NCBI GenBank assembly: GCA_037974665.1
Contig: CM075769.1
Coordinates: 23,958,139 to 24,022,138 of the forward strand
Length of the DNA: 64,000 nucleotides
Direction: 5' to 3'
Origin: Ehretia macrophylla
Lineage: Eukaryota; Streptophyta; Magnoliopsida; Boraginales; Ehretiaceae
Below, piece after piece: positions 13,810 through 26,299 of this stretch. The position numbers were made by a program, and so were the translations under genes. Positions within the stretch are counted from its first letter, which is position 1, and every line of letters starts with the position of its first letter. The notes under the pieces were generated by a model, which saw nothing but the letters and a program-made list of their open reading frames with translations, made no database searches and was not told the DNA's origin.

Positions 13810-15020
13810 CTCGGGCCTGACCTCGCGGTACTGGTGCTGCAACTGAACCCCTGGTCTGATTGCCCTGACCAGATGTCTAACCCGTGGTATTCTTGAATTT
13901 CTGGCAGTCTCGAACCCTGTGTTGATCACTGCCGCATCCGGTACAATGGCCCAATATTTTCCAACAATTCTCCTCAGTATGGCCCTGGCGTTGACAGAAA
14001 CTGCACTGCTAGTGACGTCTTGCAGCAGTGCCTCCTGAAGGAGCTCTGTAAGTAGAGGTAGCTGAACTACCCTACTGAGAACGAACTACTGCTGGTCGGG
14101 TCGCGACTAAATCTGAGCAGGCCCTGAATAACTTTGTGTTTGCCTCGGCTGTGAACTCTGCCCAACTGAAATAGTCTGCCTCTAGTACCCCTGACTCTGA
14201 GACTAAAACTACCGCTTACTTGATTGACTAGTTTCTGCCAACACGTCTACCTTGCGTTTTTCATACCTCGAGGTGGCTCTGACCACTGCAACATAGTTAG
14301 GGTAATCATTCGCAGACATATTAAGCATAATATCATTCCTCAACCCCATAATGAACCTCTGCATCTTCATATCCTCAGGTTGTACCAAAGACGGCACATA
14401 GCGGGAAAGCCTAGTAAAAGCAGCCTCATATTGATCCACTGACATATTTCCCTGTTTCAAAGCTATGAACTCTGCCTGACGCCTTTCACGGGCAACCACA
14501 TGTATATATTTATCTCGAAACTCTCGAACGAAGTCAGCCCATGAATGTTGAACCGCCTCAGCTTCCCATTTCTCATTAATAGTACGCCACCACTCCTCGG
14601 CGTCGCCCTCCAGCAGAAATGTAGCATAAGTAATCTTTCTCTCATCACTGCACTCAAGAATTGCAGCCACCTTTTCAAATTTCCTCAACCATAATTCGGC
14701 CTTCATATCATCAGGTTCTCCAAAGAAGCTGTAGGCCCCGTGATGTAGAAATCTGTCATACAAATTAGTTCTAGCAGCCCCACTACCCTCGGCTCTAGCG
14801 GCCTAATTACCCCTAACAGCCCCTGTCTGACCTTGCTGAGTTATAAACTGTGCAATAGTGTTCATAGCAGTAGCCATAGTAGCTAGAATCTGCGCAGTGC
14901 TGGGTTCTGGTCCCTGTGGTGGTGCATTATCTTCTACTTCTTCACCCATTCCCGGTACACCCTACCTAGGAGCTTCTTCCGGCTCTCTCCCCGGTCTGCC
15001 CTTTCTCCTTATCTCAACAG
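13810..15020 (-). pseudogene. Element G gag remnant
   Basis: A capsid-type retrotransposon gag domain is clear at about 14.2-14.75 kb (the WLRKFE, LLEGDAEEWW and YEAAFTRLSRY motifs). CCHC zinc-knuckle sequence is recognisable around 13.9-14.0 kb. The equivalent region of A is about 80-90% similar by eye. Gag would form the particle and bind element RNA. This copy is broken. Confidence 0.88.
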
Positions 15021-15360
15021 CTAGAATGAAAAGTATTATGACAGACATTTACATAAATTACAGGTAAAGCACATAGGAAGAAGTTCAAATAAATTCACAT
15101 AAGTCACATATTACATTAGAAGAATATTCACATACAAGAGATTCATAGTCACTTAATCATGCTTGACATTCTAGACTTTTCACTTTCAATCGTTAACTCT
15201 TAGAGGCCTTTCACATTCAATTATCATGCTAGCATGTTCCTTTCTAATTCAAATTCCACTTAGGCAAATCAAAGGACCACAAATTCATACAATCACAAGG
15301 TCACATAACAGATCTCTACCCACAGACCGAGAAATTTAACCCGGCTTCAAGCAATCTATA

Positions 15361-15372
15361 GCTCTGATACCA
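15361..15372 (-). other. Primer-binding site, element G
   Basis: GCTCTGATACCA on the plus strand, which is TGGTATCAGAGC on the element's strand; tRNA-Met type, just inside the 5' LTR. Confidence 0.9.
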
Positions 15373-15379
15373 CCGAAAA

Positions 15380-17878
15380 TGTAACGCCCCGACCCAACCC
15401 CGCGCTAATGGTTAAGTCCGGACCCGATACACGGACAGAGTCTCCTCTGTACCGCGGACATTCTAGAAACTTGTAAACTCTCAAATAAAGCCTCAACAAG
15501 ATAAACAAGCTTTTCATAACTAAATATTTAAAGGTTCAAGGACATCCGAGCCTTGAAGCATACAACAGTTCCAAAACCACACAAGCATGTAGGTAACTTG
15601 ATTTCAACATAATCTGATAGCCATGCCATTCTAAGGTAACATTAAAACATTCTTAAAAGATAAAACATCCTACATTTGGTCATTCACTCCCAAGCATGCA
15701 AGTTGATTGAAAGCAGAAACAAAAGTTATTACAAGCTATAATACCTCAAAGCTAACATTACAACCAACTAACTTTTAACTTGCAGCTATAAAAACATACA
15801 TAGCCCTAAGGCCTCAAAATAGATCATAACATAGTAGTACTTGAACATCTTGTAATAACAAGAAATCACATCCACCTCAGAACAACACATACAACAACTA
15901 GGGCAAAGGCTCTGTCTGCACCTTTTCCTCCTCCACTACTACCTCAACTAGCTGGGGATCACCCTCAGCGTCTCCTGAAACATATATCAAGGTATGAACA
16001 ACACTGTTGCCCAGTGAGGGATAAGGTCCCGGGGCGTGCAATGTAACAGGTAATACAGTTAAACAACAATATCAATTAAACAATTAAGGAAACTATGATA
16101 GCTTAAATAACCACACATTTAAAAGGATACATTTCACATAGCCCCTAAACTCCAATCTTCACTTGGCCTTCATTCAGGATCCACGAACTACGATCACGAT
16201 CACGATAAGCCGGTATAGCCCCAAATACTCCAGTGGGTTTACTCCGGATGTACCTCGATAATCCTAGGACCCAACACCCGCTGGCAATCTCCAGATCAAG
16301 CGAGTGAGGGAATAGAGCACGGAGTTTGAATATCCACTAGCAAGCCCTCTGCAGCCCAGCCGATATTCAACACATCCGCCCCTGACACTATGGTTGCGCA
16401 ACCACTATGCAATGCACTTTACAATGGCAAGTTAATATCAATAATATAAGCAATAACACGTAGGAGGATCAACAAGGTAAGTTGATCTCGATGCAGTTAG
16501 AATAGAAGCAATTTATACAAGCAAAAGCAATTTTACAAAGGAGTATATACAAGACAAGCATAGAATCATGCCAAGAGCTCTAAAACAACTTGAAGTCACA
16601 TTTAAACACTCAAGAAGCCAAGGTCTTAGAAGGGCGAGACAACCGAAATTACACCTAAACCCCTTTGTTTTCCAAGTTATTTCTCTTCCAAACCAAAGTT
16701 AACGATTCAATTTCAAAGGAAAACTATACCAACCTTCTAACTAACCCTCAAGGAACCCTTTCAACCCTCAAATACATTCAAAAGCCCGCAATTACCTCGA
16801 AAGCCCCAAATTCCCTCTTCTAGCTTTAAACTACACATGCCTCATCCGGGTTTCAAATAGGGGTTAGCAAAGCTTCTATAGAACCTAGGTAGCCTAAGAA
16901 TACTAAAAGTGAAGCCCGAATCCACCCGGATTCGCCTTAGCCCCGAAACCTCTTTGTTAAAGTCGGCTAATTCATGTTAAATGCGATATTAGAGCAATTC
17001 AAGTGTACGGGGCTATTAGAATACCTTTACTAACACCTAAGGGATCTATTAGAAGTGTTGAATCGAGCTAATACGCGTAATTACACAAAACCCTAGAAAA
17101 ATATCACTATTCACTTCATAATTCAAAATATTGATTCTAACCGTTTAAAAAGCGAAACAACGGCTCAAATATGTTCTCTAGTACTTATAAACAAGGTATA
17201 ATAGCATAGATAATCAATACAATAGCATTTAGTCACATTTTCAACAAATCAAGAAAATAGCAACCATTTTAAAATACAAAAATAAGCTGTGAAATCCCTT
17301 ACAAATGTGCGTAGGAGCACCTAGGAAGCTTGCACACACCCTAAACTATTTGCTCTAGGCTTGGCTTGGCTTGAATTGATGATTTGATGAAGCAAAAATC
17401 TCTAAATGGCAAGAGAATGGCTATCAGCCTGCTACAGTGAAATCTACACAATTTTTTTCTTTTGTTTTGTGTTTTATATGAGCTTAGGTGATATATAAGG
17501 TGGCTAAGTTGAGGTGGGGTCATGGTTGGGTGGTTAAGTGGACTTCTAAAATGCGCGTTGTTAACTTTAAAACGAGTCTAATGTGAAAAGTGATGTTAGC
17601 TAATTAAATCTCTAAGTTTTGTTACGTAACAGTATTCATTTAACTACTAGAAACATTTTCTAAACAAGATCTCCTATCGCTTCTAGTTCAATTGCACATT
17701 TTTTCATCTCATCTAACAATTAATATGATTTAATAAAAATGATAATTCACTAATATAATGCAGTTTGAAAATGGAGTGAATAGTAGCTAAGGAAGACAGT
17801 TAGTAAAGCACAGAAGGAAATGCGCAAACAATGGATGCAACAGTAAATGAATGTAAGGCAAAAAGCTCGGGCGTCATA
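15380..17878 (-). repeat. Element G 5' LTR
   Basis: 2499 bp, a few percent diverged from 7843-10345. It carries the perfect palindrome at 16392-16403 and the acidic reading frame at 15898-15975. Its outer end reads TATGACGCC on the minus strand; the equivalent inner end of the other LTR reads TGTGACG. Confidence 0.93.
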
Positions 17879-17883
17879 GGCAT

Positions 17884-18170
17884 GATAAGCGGTTTTGTAA
17901 AGAAAATATATTGTGAATGCATGCTTGCATGATTCTCACTATTTGAATGTTTTAAGGCTCGGATGGCCTTAAAGTGTGAGTCTTTAATTAAAATTGGAGT
18001 TTCAAGTTGTTTTGTGGCTTTATTGGTTGCTTACAGGTTTTCAGAATGTCCACGGTACAGGGGAGACTCTATCCGTTTTTTCCTAAAATTTTGAGATCGG
18101 GTTGGAATTGGGTTGAGAATAGCTTAGTTATTAGAGTCTCCGGTCTTGTGAGGGATTGGGGCATTATACA
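17884..18170 (+). repeat. Element F 3' LTR, second segment
   Basis: Resumes at the GATAAGCGG sequence that is uninterrupted at 2273 in the 5' LTR, and ends TATACA. It holds the conserved hairpin (17953-17971) and the terminal box GGTTTTCAGAATGTCCACGG shared with the LTRs of A. Confidence 0.9.
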
Positions 18171-19190
18171 TTGCATAGTGGTTGCACAACTATAGTGTCA
18201 GGGGCGGATGTATTGGATATCGGCTGGGCGATAGCAGATTTGCCAGTGGATATTCAATCTTCGTGCTCTTTTCTCACTCGCCTAGTCCGAAGATTGTTAG
18301 GGGGTGTTGGGTCGTAGGATTCTCGGGGTACATCCAGAGTACACCCACTGGAGTGATTGGGATTATGCCGGCATATTGATCGAGGTTCGTGATTGAAGAT
18401 CAAGTGAAGTCTGGAGTGTTGGGGTTAAAGTGTATTGTATGCTTTTTAATGTGTGGTAACTTATTGTTTAAATTTACTATGTTTTAATTGTTTTTAAATT
18501 GTTGCATTACACGAGCACGTCCCGGTAGACTTTATCCCTCACTGGGCAATTGTGGTTGCTTATACCTCGCTAACATGTTTCAAGAGGTGCTGAGGTTGAA
18601 CCTCAACTTGATTTTGTTGAGGGTAAGGAGCAAGAGGTGCAGGCGGAGCAGTTGCCTTTGTTCCTGTGTGATATTTGCTTGAGGTGGAAATGTTTCTTGC
18701 TGTTTATATGAAGACCTTGCTTGTTTTATTTCATGTCCTATTTTGGAGCCTATGGGCTTATGTATATATTTGTGCAGTTGTAGCATGAGAGTTAGATGGA
18801 TGTAGTTTGAAATTTGTAACTGTGACATGTAATAACTTATATTTCTGTTTCTCGTTTTGTTGCAAGCTTGGGTGTGAATACAAGGGTTGGATGGTTGGAT
18901 TTATTTCCTAAGTATGTTTAATAGATAACATCGAGTGGTATGATAAGCGGTTATAAGATAGAGATTCTCAAACTGTTGATTGCATGCTTGTATGTATTTA
19001 TATTGTCTCGTATTGCTTAAGGCTCGGATGGCCTTGAAGCTGGGAGTTAGTTAGAATTGGAGTTCTATTTGTTTTTGTGGCCTTATTGAATGTTTTCAGG
19101 TTTCCAGAATATCCACGGTATAGAGGAGACTCTGTCCGTTTGTTGAGTCTGGACTTAACCTTTAGTGTGGGGTTGGGTCGGGGCGTGACA
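18171..19190 (+). repeat. LTR H, 3' portion (A/G-like family)
   Basis: Starts in the middle of the conserved LTR core (TTGCATAGTGGTTG...) and runs to the terminus GGGGCGTGACA at 19190. Comparison with A's LTR shows a homologous order: core block, CCCTCACTGGGCAA box, acidic frame near 18580-18660, hairpin near 19020, terminal box. F inserted into it and its left half is outside the window, so I cannot say whether it is a solo LTR or part of an element. It is more diverged from A than G is, and hence older. Confidence 0.8.
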
Positions 19191-19319
19191 CTTCTTCTCT
19201 CACCAAAATCTCTAAGAGTCCTTGTGGAAGCCAAAAACACACAATCTTGGACTCTTAGCATTGGATGAGCACCCAAGTATCCTATTGACAATAGAATTCC
19301 TCCTCCACCTTACACCACC
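19191..19319 (-). repeat. Old Copia-like LTR sequence, left fragment
   Basis: 129 bp between LTR H and solo LTR B. Its continuation is at 41976, because B with its ccacc duplication splits it. Read on the minus strand it continues the sequence of the 41976-43745 copy. I see no ORF or motif beyond this continuity. Confidence 0.55.
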
Positions 19320-20479
19320 TGTAACACCCCGATCCCTCATGAGACCAGAGCCCCGATCCAAAATCCGAGGTCACGAAAAAATAAGGGAAAACAGACGAAA
19401 TTTTCCCTGTTTCTAGGACTGTCCAAAAACCTGCAGGCCTTTCTACTACAAGTCCATCCAGGCCTATTCATTCCAAACCCTATTCTTCAATACCACAACT
19501 TCAATACCACAACTTCCTTCAATCCTCAAGTCCATCCAGGCCTTTCTACTACCACAAAATATAACTCACAACATGCATTACACTAACTATTGAAATTCTA
19601 TGGTTATGATTGCACTTATCATACCACTCTAATCTTATTTACTTAACATTCTTGTGTTTTAAGTCCTTCTACCATTCACCATTCCAGCCAAACAAGCATG
19701 CGAGCCATCTAAGCAATTAAAGAAAAGCACCAAAGTTATTACAAGCCATCTTTCACTATCTAGCTATACAAGACTTTACATTCATATTACAATCCTTCAA
19801 AGCAAACTCAAATACATATAGGACCAAAGGTCTCAAAATATTTTACAAGCCAAACTATTCGATTTTTTTTACATAAATCCACATATAACAGTCAATAAAA
19901 GCTAAACACCCAACCACGGAGACTCTTGAGTCTTTTCCTTAGCAATATCTAAAAGCACTAAACCTGAAATGGTTAGGAAAAGAGGAATCAACAACTGTTG
20001 TTGCCCAGTAAAGGAGGGAAAATAGTTATCCAGGGAGGTTTTGCAAAGGATTTCGTGCAATGCAAGTAGATCATAAAATCAATTAATAATATGAAATACC
20101 TGATTCAAACAATAAAGTTAAGTAACATAATTTAGGAAGCTAAAGACTGGGTAGTAGGTTATAAACTCAATAGTAATACTATATAACATTTAAGACAAAC
20201 ATATACAGTTAATAATAGGGAAACAATATAGCCACAGAGGCACCACATCAATTCAAATAAACCAATCAATATTACGAATCAATAACACATATAAAATAAT
20301 ATGATGTGACTCTCCAAGGACAAAGGGCCCAAGCAAGAGTTACGCAAAAGGATATGATTTCGATAACCCTAAACACTCCACAATCTTGATCTTCAATCAC
20401 GAACCTCGAACCACAAACTACGTTTTCAATCAATGTGCCAGTATAACCCATAACACTTCGGTGGGTGTATTGCGGATGT
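19320..20479 (-). repeat. LTR B, 3' segment
   Basis: Minus-strand end of the B LTR, with TGTTACA at its terminus. It includes a ...CCATTTCAG tract near 19965 followed by a short open frame that ends near 19900, in the same LTR position as the acidic frames of A, G, C and D. Confidence 0.8.
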
Positions 20480-22825
20480 TGTAACGCCCCAACTCGACCC
20501 CTCCTACGATCAGTCAGGACGCAACGGAATTTCGGCAGCATAACAACAGTAGCACGGACATCAGGGCTCTAATCTAACCCTTTAGAATATCATACAACCA
20601 ACTCCATAAACTACCAATCAACTCCACAAACAAGTTAACAACATACATCGCAACCATATTATACATTAAGCATTCTTTCAACAATCCATTCATAGTTATA
20701 CGCCTCCGTCCAACATAATACATAGGCCATACCATACAAAGCAAATAGATTATAAACCAATCTAGTAATCTAGTCATGGTTGAAAGAAAGACTACTAAAC
20801 TAGCATACATAAGACATTAAGTTTAAGTAGGTCATTCAATACAACATATTACAACAACTAAGACAAACTCATGGCAATGACTCCTGCACATAAGACTCGT
20901 CCACGTAGGGCACATTCTTAGCTTCCTGAGGTATATACCCGTAATCTATTCGGTAACACCTTCTTACAGATAACGAATGAGAGTGAGCTTATATAAAACA
21001 AGCCCAATGAGGAATTAATAGATCTTTAACACATAACAAATATCAACATCAATATAAACATAACAATAATCATAACCAATCAATAAGGATACTCTAGTTG
21101 GTGTAGCTCCAAACGCCATCACGATCTCAACCATCTTCTTATAACTCCCCATTACTCACACACCTAAAGTACCTCACTATCCCCTCCCTCCATGGTACAT
21201 CTGCCTCTGCGAGCTGGGGGTAGTCTATGATAGTCATGCCGTTATCAACCCAACAGCCCAACGTTGCCCGAGGGGTGGCACACGCATACCAAGACTCATG
21301 ACGATAATAATAATCATTCATATCACAGGAGGACAACAAAGTAGGTTGCCTATCTCCCGGCTTCATCAATAATCAATCAATTAACATAATTTCAACAACA
21401 TAACATAAAATAATCAAATAAACAACTAACAACTAAGTTAGATGACAAAGTAGTCCACCCAACTTAACATGCATTAAACCACACAACCAAACCTGAGTCT
21501 AATCAACAACAACCCATGATTCGACCACTCAAACACCACCCAAACAAGTAAAGGCATTATTTCAACATTTAAAGAAAGACTACTCAAACTTCTAAACGTC
21601 ATAACTTACGTTCTACTAATCCAATAACCTCCAAACCAGTTTCTATCACTCACCCACTCAAGCAACAACATAAGCCCCCTCAGAAACCAACCATAATCCA
21701 TCCAAAACAAGCCCGACAACCCTAAAACCCTAATGCACCATGGCTGAATTTTCCGGACTTTCACCACGATATCACAATCAAAATTTTGGCATTACAACAT
21801 TACTACCACGTATTTAACAAATTTTTAGAAGCTAACAGCAATCAATTCCATCCACCACAACAACAATTATTCAACATTTAGCCAAATTCTCAACTTTAAT
21901 ACCTGAAAAATAGAAATACGTGCTACCACGGTTCAAAACAACTATAAACCCATATAAATGATCCTTAGCATCTACTAAGCAATAGTCTAAAGACAGCTTA
22001 ACATTTCACTAGCTAAATAAACAATTATATGAAATGGCATAAAAATAGCACTTTGAGATTTAAAGATTTTCTCTCACCTTTGATCCGAAACAAGCCCAGG
22101 AATACGTGCAATGCGTGCCCAACAAGCGGAATCTAGCTCAGTTTGCAAAACTACGGACAAAAACTAAGTTTTTCAAGTGAATTTTGCTTGGAAAACCTTT
22201 GAAATTTTCTCCCTTGTTCTCTCTATGAAGTCTCGGCATTTTGTGTGTTTGTGAGTATGTTTTGTGAGCTTTTTAGTGTGTGTTAATGCTTATAAGCTCA
22301 AAGTCAACAAAAATATAAAAGTCAAAGGTGAACACTTGTTAGTTTTTTTAGTATTTTAGTTGTTTAGACTATTTTTTTTAGTATATTGCTCACAACTACA
22401 TACACTTAACTCCTAGACTAGTTTAAGTAGCATATTTTTAGTTGACAAGGAGTTTCACATGCAAACATTTTCACCCGACTTGGTTTAAAACTCAATTTTC
22501 GCAAAAGAATGTGTAAAAACCCTTTTAAATTCCTAAACCGATTTGAAATCCAATTTCATCAGACACGGGTCTATTAATATCTGAGGACTAGGTTTTAAAA
22601 CATTTAAAATACCCGTGTAAAAATTTTAACTGACGTGCGTTCAAAATACTATTCACAAAAACTGACGATAAAATTTATGATGCTGTTTTTGATGAAAATT
22701 TTATGAATGCACACTTAGCATGTAATAGGAATATAAATCACAGAATTAGCGCAATCTAACTCGTATAACACATAAACAAGTCAAATCACACAAATATAGG
22801 CAAAGACAAAATCTGGGGTTTCACA
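20480..22825 (-). repeat. Element C 3' LTR
   Basis: 2346 bp, direct copy of 27813-30153 with visible divergence. The conserved short reading frame is at 20869-20946 on the minus strand. Confidence 0.92.
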
Positions 22826-22838
22826 TTCTCCCTCCCTA
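22826..22838 (-). other. Polypurine tract, element C
   Basis: TTCTCCCTCCCTA on the plus strand; a purine-rich run on the element's strand next to the 3' LTR. Confidence 0.8.
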
Positions 22839-22849
22839 AAAGAAATTTC

Positions 22850-25800
22850 ATCCTCGAGATTCTTACTTGTCATACGAAAAAGATTTGGATACTGCTGCTG
22901 CATCTGATCTCTCCTCTCCCATGTAGCTTCCTCAATCCCGTGATGTTTCCACAGTACTTTGACCATCAGAATCTTCTTCGACCTCAACTTCCGTTCTATC
23001 TGATTAAGAATGCGAATCGGCCGCTCATCATAAGTCAGATTCTCACGAAATTGTAACGGCTCTGGCTCCAAAATATGAGAAGGATCCGGAGTATATTTTC
23101 ACAAATTAGACACGTGGAAGACATCATGAACATTAGAGAAATTCTCTGGTAAAGCCAACTGATATGCTAACTTGCCAACCCTGCCGATAATCTCAAACGG
23201 CCCTGCAAACCTCGGACTCAGCTTACCACCTTTACTATATCAAGCAAACCCCTTTCGAGGAGACAATTTCAAAAAAATTATGTCCCTGACTGCAAACTCC
23301 AAATCCTGACGACGCTTATCAACATAACTATTATATCTGTTCTACACTGTCAACATCCTCTGCCTGATCAACTGAACATTCTCAATATTCTCTAGATGTT
23401 TTGGCATGAGAATCGGATCAATAGCCTTCATCTTCTCTACTTCATCCCAATACAAAGGTGATCAGCACTTACAGCCGTAGAGAGCTGCAAAAGGTGTCAT
23501 CCTAATAGTCGCTTGATAACTATTGTTATAGGCCAACTTGACAAGTGGTAGATGTTTCTCCCAGTTCTTCCCGAAGTCTAGAACACAAACCCTGAGCATA
23601 TCCTCCAGAATCTGAATAATCTTCTCAGACTGACCGTCGGTCTGTGGATGATACGTTGTGCTGAAGTTTAACTGAGTACCCAAAGTCTCCTGAAGTTTCT
23701 CCCACAAACGAGAAGAAAACTGATGATCTCGACCTAAGACAATACTAGATAGAATCTCGTAAAGTTTATCAATTTGATCCACATAAAGATCCGCCAACTT
23801 TGCAACCTCATCTCCTAACCTCATCGGAATGAAATGATTTGTTTTCGTCAAATGGTCCACAACAACCCAAACTGCATCGTTATCTCTTGGTGTTCTAAGC
23901 AAACTAGAGACAAAGTCCATCGTAATATGTTCCCACTTCCATTCTGGTATTGCCAACGACTGAAGTAACCCTGCGGGTCGTTGATGTTCGGCCTTCACTC
24001 GCTGACAAGTCAAACATCTGGATACAAACTGAGCAACTTCCTCTTTCATGTTATTCCACCAATAATGTTGTTTCAAATCCCGATACATCTTGTTTCCACT
24101 AGGATGAATGGTGTTCTTAGAATTATGAGTCTCCTCCAGAACACCTCTCCTCAAACCTGGTTCATCGGGAACACATACCCTGTTCCAAAATTGAAGAATA
24201 CCATCCTCATGTAGTTTGAAGTTAGACTGATCATCCATGATTTGATCCTTGATCTTCTGAAGTTTTGAATCAAGTTGCTGAGCTTCTCTAATTTGAGACA
24301 GCAATAAAGGTTGACTACGGAGATGTGAACACATCACCCTAACCTGAGTCAACTCTGGTCTCTAATAACTGACTTCTTCAAGAACCTCCCACTTTTTAAC
24401 AACCAACAAGAAATACTCGCCTTACGGCTAAGAGCGTCTGCTACAACATTTGCCTTCCCAAGCAGATAACTGATAGAACAATAATAATCTCCGAGAAGTT
24501 CCATCCACCTCCGTTGATGCATATTCAACTCCTTTTGTGAGAACAAGTACTTCAGACTTTTATGATCGGTGAAAATCTCGAACTTACTGTCCTACAGATA
24601 ATGATGCCACTTTTTCAGTGCGAAAACAACTACTGCCAACTCAAGATCATGAGTCGAATAGTTCACCTCATACGGCTTCAAATTTCTAGAAGCATAGGCA
24701 ATAACCCGACCATTCTGCATAAGTAGACAACCCAAGCCCTCCTTGGATGCATCACTATAGATAACCATATTATCGGTTCCCTCTGGTAGAGCAAGTACTG
24801 GAGCGGTAGTCAACCTCTTTTTCAACTCCTGAAACTCACTCTCACATTTCTCATCCCAAGTAAAGCTGGTTCGTTTCTGAGTTAACTTAGAAAGTGGCCC
24901 TGCAATCTTAGAAAAGTCCTTCACAAACCTACGGTAATAACCCACCAAGCCAAGGAAGCGACGAACCTCCGAAACATTCTCTGGCCTTTTCCAAGACATC
25001 ACCACCTCAATCTTAGTGGGATCTACTAAAATACCACTCTGTGTAATCACATGACCAAGAAAATATATTCCTTGCAGCCATAATTCACATTTGCTAAACT
25101 TCGCAAACAACTGATACTCCTGCAGCTTTTGTAAGACAAGCCGTAGATGTTGCTCGTGCTTCGATTCAGTCTTAGAATAAACCAAGATATCATCAATAAA
25201 GTACCACGAACTGGTCCAAGTACGGCTAAAAGACCTGATGCATAAGATCAATGAATACTACCAGTGCATTAGTTTGTCCAAAGGGCATAACTACAAATTC
25301 ATAATGCCCGTACCGAGTCTTGAAAGCAGACTTTGGAACATTTTTTGTACGAATCCGAAGCTGGTAATATCTCTGACTCAAGTCAAATTTAGAGTAGACT
25401 TTGGCTCCCTGAAGTTGATCAAACAACTCGTCAATCAGTGGCAAATGATACTTGTTCTTGATGGTCACCTTATTCAAACCACGATAATCGATACATAATC
25501 TCAAGGTACCATCCTTCTTCTTCACAAATAAAACAGGTGCTCCCCATGGTGAAGAACTCTGCTGAATGAAACTCTTCTCTAATAACTCCTGCAACTGAGT
25601 TTTCAGCTCCTTAAGCTCAGCTGGTGCCATCCGATACGCTGATTTAGAAATAGGTTGAGTACGGGAATTAGATTAATCACAAACTCAACATCTCTCTCTG
25701 GAGGCAATCTTGGCAACTCCTCGGGAAATACATTGGGATATTCCCGAATAATAGGAACTTCCTCCAGCTTTAGCTTATCAGATGGCTTGTTGATTAAATA

Positions 25801-26290
25801 AGCTAGATAACCCGAACACCCCTTAATCACAAGCTTAACAGCTTTAGTTGATGAGATAATAAAACTCGTCTTAGCATCCCGGTTTCCTGCTACCTCAACC
25901 ACTGGCTGATCTAGCAAACAAAACTATACTACCTTTGTTCTACAGTTTAGCTAGGCATCATACTTAGAAAGTCAATCTATACCCAAGATAACATCATAAC
26001 CCCGGATAGGAAATAAGATAAGGTTCGAAGGAAAATCTTGTCCCTTAACATGTATTTTACAGTCTTTACATACTAAGCCAGTCACATACTTATCAGTTAA
26101 AGAAGTACTAATCTCAACCACATAAGGCAATCTTTCAGGTTGCATGTTAACATGTTGTACACAAGTAGGCGTAATGAAAGAATGCGTAGCACCAGAATCA
26201 ATCAATACTTTAACGAGTTGATTGAGTATAAGGAAGTTACCTTCTACAACTGTTGCTGCCTCAGGTACTTCTTCCAAATCCACTGCGTAG
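22850..26290 (-). pseudogene. Element C pol remnant (PR-RT-RNaseH-IN-chromodomain)
   Basis: Minus-strand matches in the expected order are the DSGATHSF protease site (about 26.2 kb), RT (25.1-25.6 kb), RNase H (24.5-24.85 kb), integrase zinc-binding part (about 24.0-24.1 kb), integrase core (23.5-23.95 kb) and chromodomain (22.85-23.05 kb). Closest in this window is D. Heavily broken, a fossil. Confidence 0.9.
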
Positions 26291-26299
26291 GCCCGAGCT

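Larger units (their letters stand above)
7843..17878 (-). mobile_element. Element G: full-length Ty3/gypsy chromovirus (Tekay-like), degraded
   Basis: Minus-strand element of 10036 bp inside F's 3' LTR, flanked by the 5-bp duplication ggcat (7838-7842 and 17879-17883). LTRs are 7843-10345 (3' LTR) and 15380-17878 (5' LTR). Read on the minus strand, the order is PBS, gag (capsid-type domain, zinc knuckles), aspartic protease, RT, RNase H, integrase (zinc-binding and catalytic core) and chromodomain. LTR termini and proteins place it in the same family as A, in a diverged subfamily. The LTRs differ by a few percent, suggesting an age of one to two million years. The coding region is broken, with roughly ten interruptions, so it should not be functional. 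Its outer 5' terminus is TATGACG rather than TGTGACG. Confidence 0.95.
1..18170 (+). mobile_element. Element F: non-autonomous LTR retrotransposon with giant LTRs (LARD-like)
   Basis: Base 1 aligns with base 5576, so the window opens inside the 5' LTR (1-2554). A 1159-bp interior follows (2555-3713), then a complete 3' LTR of about 4416 bp (3714-7842 plus 17884-18170, split by element G). The interior has a tRNA-Met-type PBS and a polypurine tract but no gag or pol; only the last codons of a chromovirus pol remain beside the polypurine tract. The LTRs differ by roughly 2-3% by eye over the first kilobase compared, so the insertion is fairly recent, perhaps around one million years. An LTR this long around so short a non-coding interior fits a large retrotransposon derivative, which must borrow proteins from a relative such as A or G. 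The left end and its TSD lie outside the window. The right end abuts LTR H at 18171. Confidence 0.85.

Noticed and set aside
18171-19190. Possible continuation of element F
   Set aside because: F's own LTR terminus and PBS junction at 2554 show that it ends at 18170; the sequence beyond belongs to an A-like LTR entered in its middle.
19191-19319. Possible host gene exon (short open frames)
   Set aside because: Its continuation at 41976 is repeated, non-coding, LTR-like sequence; there is no conserved protein signal.
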